From the NCBI GenBank assembly GCA_937950415.1, contig CALFDL010000219.1:1-14940 (forward strand): a stretch of 14,940 nt of DNA, given 5' to 3'. Below, one piece after another: positions 13,004 to 14,940 of the stretch (the first letter of the stretch is position 1; each line of letters opens with the position of its first letter). A model generated the notes under the pieces. It ran no database searches, was not told the DNA's origin, and saw only the letters and a program-made list of their open reading frames with translations. This DNA is from an uncultured Collinsella sp. Its GTDB lineage: Bacteria > Actinomycetota > Coriobacteriia > Coriobacteriales > Coriobacteriaceae. A program made the translations under genes and the position numbers.

Positions 13004-14011
13004 GTGGCGAACGCCATCGATCAGCTCACGGACCGAGTGCTCGTACTCGGCCGCCTCACCATCGTCCGCCGCGCCATCACTGCCGTGGCGGTCACCATAT
13101 CCGCCATTCTGCAGACCTTCCTGATCCAGGCGTTCATTCGGCCCGCCGACCTGCTTCCGAGCGGCCTCACCGGCGTCGCGGTCCTACTCGATCGCGTCAC
13201 CTCGCTCGGCGGCGTTCATATCGACACCTCGCTCGGCATGCTCGCGCTCAACATTCCCGTGGCGCTTCTGTGCTGGAGTGGCATTAGCAAGCGCTTCGTC
13301 ATCTTCTCGATGATGCAGGTCGTGCTCTCGTCGCTGTTCCTCAACATCTTTCACTTCGCGCCGTTTTTGGGCGATAAGATCATGCTCATCATTTTTGGCG
13401 GTGTGGTCTCGGGTCTGGGCGCCGCTATCGCGCTTAAGTCCGGCGCATCGACCGGCGGCACCGACTTTATCGCGCTGTGGGTGTCCAACCACACGGGCAA
13501 GACCATCTGGGGTGTCATCTTTGGCTTTAACTGCGCCATCCTGGCGATCTTTGGCTTTATGTTTGGATGGGACAACGCGGCGTACTCCATCGTGTTCCAG
13601 TTTATTTCGACCAAGACCATCGACAGCTTCTACCGCCGCTACGACCGCGTGACGCTGCAGATTACGACGCGCAAGGCCGACGAGATCATGACTGCCTACG
13701 TCGACCATTTTCAGCATGGCATTAGCTGCGCCGAGGTCATCGGCGGGTACAGCCGCGAAAAGATGTACCTGCTGCACACCGTTGTTTCGACCTACGAGAG
13801 CCAGGATATCGTCAAGCTGGTGTGCGATGTGGACCCCGGCGCCGTGATCAACGTGTTCCACACGCTTAACTTTGTGGGCGGCTGGTGGGGCGGTCATGTC
13901 GACGAGCCCATGCCCACGGCCGTGCCCGATCCGGATAAACCGGCGCGTATGGCCAGCAGACAGGCGCGCCTGAGCGAGCAGGACAGCCTGCAGCAGGACG
14001 ACGGCAAGTAA
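13004..14011 (+). CDS. YitT-family membrane protein (DUF161 plus DUF2179)
   Basis: The 335 residues comprise about five to six membrane segments in the first two thirds, including the conserved SGASTGGTDFIALW block. A cytoplasmic C-terminal DUF2179-like domain (about residues 220-310) contains RVTLQITTRKADEI and GGYSREKMYLLHTVVS. The family is widespread in Firmicutes and Actinobacteria, and its transport role is not established. The frame is open from 12929 through the terminator T-tract, but GAAAGGAG at 12991-12998 precedes GTG 13004 by 5 bases, so GTG is the start. The last 25 residues after the domain are polar and Gln/Arg-rich. It stands alone between a terminator and the second regulator, and no functional link to the PTS cluster is visible. 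Confidence 0.88.
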   Translation: MANAIDQLTDRVLVLGRLTIVRRAITAVAVTISAILQTFLIQAFIRPADLLPSGLTGVAVLLDRVTSLGGVHIDTSLGMLALNIPVALLCWSGISKRFVIFSMMQVVLSSLFLNIFHFAPFLGDKIMLIIFGGVVSGLGAAIALKSGASTGGTDFIALWVSNHTGKTIWGVIFGFNCAILAIFGFMFGWDNAAYSIVFQFISTKTIDSFYRRYDRVTLQITTRKADEIMTAYVDHFQHGISCAEVIGGYSREKMYLLHTVVSTYESQDIVKLVCDVDPGAVINVFHTLNFVGGWWGGHVDEPMPTAVPDPDKPARMASRQARLSEQDSLQQDDGK

Positions 14012-14065
14012 GGATTTGCTGTATGCGATATATCGTTTTATCAAACTGAGGTAACATATAAAAAG

Positions 14066-14078
14066 ACGTTATATACGT
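14066..14078. promoter_or_regulatory. Candidate operator ACGT-N5-ACGT, site 3 (second GntR gene)
   Basis: ACGT-TATAT-ACGT lies 37 bases before the second GntR start. The surrounding AAGACGTTATA (14063-14073) is identical to 8282-8292 in the PTS promoter. A possible -10 box TATAAA (14057-14062) lies just upstream, which would place the operator at the start of transcription. Suggests autoregulation and shared control with the PTS operon. Confidence 0.6.
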
Positions 14079-14115
14079 ATTAGTTATTTCGATATTTTGA
14101 TAAGAGTGAACAGAT

Positions 14116-14835
14116 ATGCCCGCATCTAAAAACGCACCGCTTTACCAGCAGATTTACGACGAGATTAAGGACGCGATCGAGAAGGGTGTTTATGCACCCA
14201 AGGAGCGCATTCCGTCTGAGCTCGAGCTTGCCGAACAGTACGAGGTGAGCCGCATCACCGTGCGCCGTGCCGTCGAGGAGCTGTGTTCCGATGGGTACTT
14301 GGTTAAGCAGCAGGGCCGCGGCACCTTTGTCGCCACGCCGCACATCAACCGCCAGTTCCATGCTTCGACGCTGCAGACGTTTACCGCGCTGTGTGCCGAC
14401 AATGGCATGAAGGCCGGTGCGCATGTGGTCGATCGCCAGATTGTGCCGGCACGTCAAAACGAGATGGAATTCTTCGGTCTGCAGAAGGATGCGCTGCTGC
14501 TGCACATTAAGCGCGTGCGTACGGCCGACGGCGAGCCCATCTTTGAGGAGAACATCTTTGTGCCGTTTGATCAGTATCGCGAGCTGCTGACGGCCGATCT
14601 TGAGGATAAGTCGATTTTTGCCGAAGTCGAGCGTGTCGGCGGCACCCCGATCGTCTCGGTTGGCTACCGCACGGTCGAGGCCGTGCGCGCCAATACCGAG
14701 CAGGCGGCAGAGCTGGGTATTGCACCGCACGATCCGTTGCTCAACCTACGTGCCGGTTTTATCGGTCCCAACAACGAGCCAGTTTTGCTCGGCAAGCAGT
14801 ACTACGTGGGCAGCCGCTACGTCATGGTGATGTAG
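14116..14835 (+). CDS. GntR-family (HutC/UTRA) transcriptional regulator, second of two
   Basis: This 239-residue regulator has an N-terminal winged helix-turn-helix (PLYQQIYDEIKDAIEKGVY, then RIPSELELAEQYEVSRITVR, wing QQGRGTFVA, residues 8-75) and a UTRA domain (about 95-237) for a small effector. It differs clearly from the first regulator in both domains (recognition helix VSRITVRRAV against LSRSTVRHAL), consistent with a different operator. The site shared by its own promoter, the PTS promoter and the transporter promoter (ACGT-N5-ACGT) makes it the likely regulator of that set, although it lies two genes away. This is inference from motif sharing. The binding site is weak (AAGAGTGAACAG), which may keep its level low. 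The repeat at 14839 follows its stop. Confidence 0.93.
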   Translation: MPASKNAPLYQQIYDEIKDAIEKGVYAPKERIPSELELAEQYEVSRITVRRAVEELCSDGYLVKQQGRGTFVATPHINRQFHASTLQTFTALCADNGMKAGAHVVDRQIVPARQNEMEFFGLQKDALLLHIKRVRTADGEPIFEENIFVPFDQYRELLTADLEDKSIFAEVERVGGTPIVSVGYRTVEAVRANTEQAAELGIAPHDPLLNLRAGFIGPNNEPVLLGKQYYVGSRYVMVM

Positions 14836-14838
14836 GTT

Positions 14839-14903
14839 TGGTTCCGCCGTTCTGACGAACAGCGGACCGGTCGACGCTGCGCGCTCGGCATTTGGCCAAT
14901 CTG
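14839..14903. repeat. Post-stop intergenic repeat, copy C (complete)
   Basis: This is the most complete copy. The left half, 14839-14866, matches 6825-6852 (26/28), with the hairpin weakened by one mismatch. GTCGACGCTGC is at 14870-14880 and CATTTGGCCAATCTG at 14889-14903, matching copy A with identical spacing. It starts 4 bases after the regulator stop codon. The remaining bases to the window edge hold an imperfect hairpin (GCGCGACC 14920-14927 with GGTCAGCGC 14932-14940) and no gene. Confidence 0.65.
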
Positions 14904-14940
14904 CCGTTCAATTTCAAAGGCGCGACCAGAAGGTCAGCGC

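Noticed and set aside
8288..13620. Other long minus-strand frames (8288-9091, 9245-10123, 10008-10973, 11059-12063) and one in the YitT gene
   Set aside because: Each mirrors a plus-strand gene with clear domain motifs; none shows its own family signature.
14026..14035. Palindrome CGATATATCG upstream of the second GntR gene
   Set aside because: Not found at the other shared promoters; no partner site, so not called as an operator.

Overview
The window is GC-rich, tightly packed bacterial chromosome with strong GGAGG-type ribosome binding sites. It looks like a gut member of the Coriobacteriia, most like Collinsella. That guess rests on composition, gene content (mannose-family PTS beside SIS-domain deglycases) and recurring GGGAC-containing intergenic hairpins. 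No rRNA or marker alignment supports it. Fourteen protein genes are supported. No tRNA, rRNA, CRISPR array, transposase or phage gene was seen, and no gene-free gap exceeds 300 bases.

Left part (1-4875, all +): the C-terminal two thirds of the repair translocase Mfd, a PAP2-type membrane phosphatase, a PLP-dependent threonine aldolase closed by a strong terminator, and a phosphinothricin-type GNAT acetyltransferase. These are ordinary housekeeping or metabolic genes.

Centre (4897-12172): a GntR/UTRA regulator reads leftward. Facing it are a first SIS-domain sugar-phosphate deglycase, an EamA/DMT transporter, a mannose-family PTS (fused IIA-IIB, then IIC, then IID) and a second, paralogous SIS deglycase, closed by a terminator. 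The gene set matches the logic of the Salmonella gfr system for fructoselysine and glucoselysine (Amadori and Heyns products of glycated lysine). The PTS would import and phosphorylate the glycated amino acid, the two deglycases would each split one class of phosphorylated substrate into hexose phosphate plus free amino acid, and the DMT protein may export the amino acid. Both deglycases keep the Glu-x15-His pair of the FraB/FrlB family.

Right part (12266-14835): a HAD phosphatase of the beta-phosphoglucomutase group with its own terminator, a YitT-family membrane protein, and a second GntR/UTRA regulator.

The control layer is the least expected part. Two different operator-like motifs split the cluster. 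An 18-bp repeat (17/18 identical) sits at both ends of the gap between the first regulator and the first deglycase. A separate ACGT-N5-ACGT motif sits in front of the transporter gene, the PTS operon and the second regulator. This suggests that each GntR protein governs one half of a single catabolic pathway. The gaps also carry two families of dispersed repeats: one placed just after stop codons (three copies), and hairpins with a GGGAC core, including a pair with the same arms but the core inverted.
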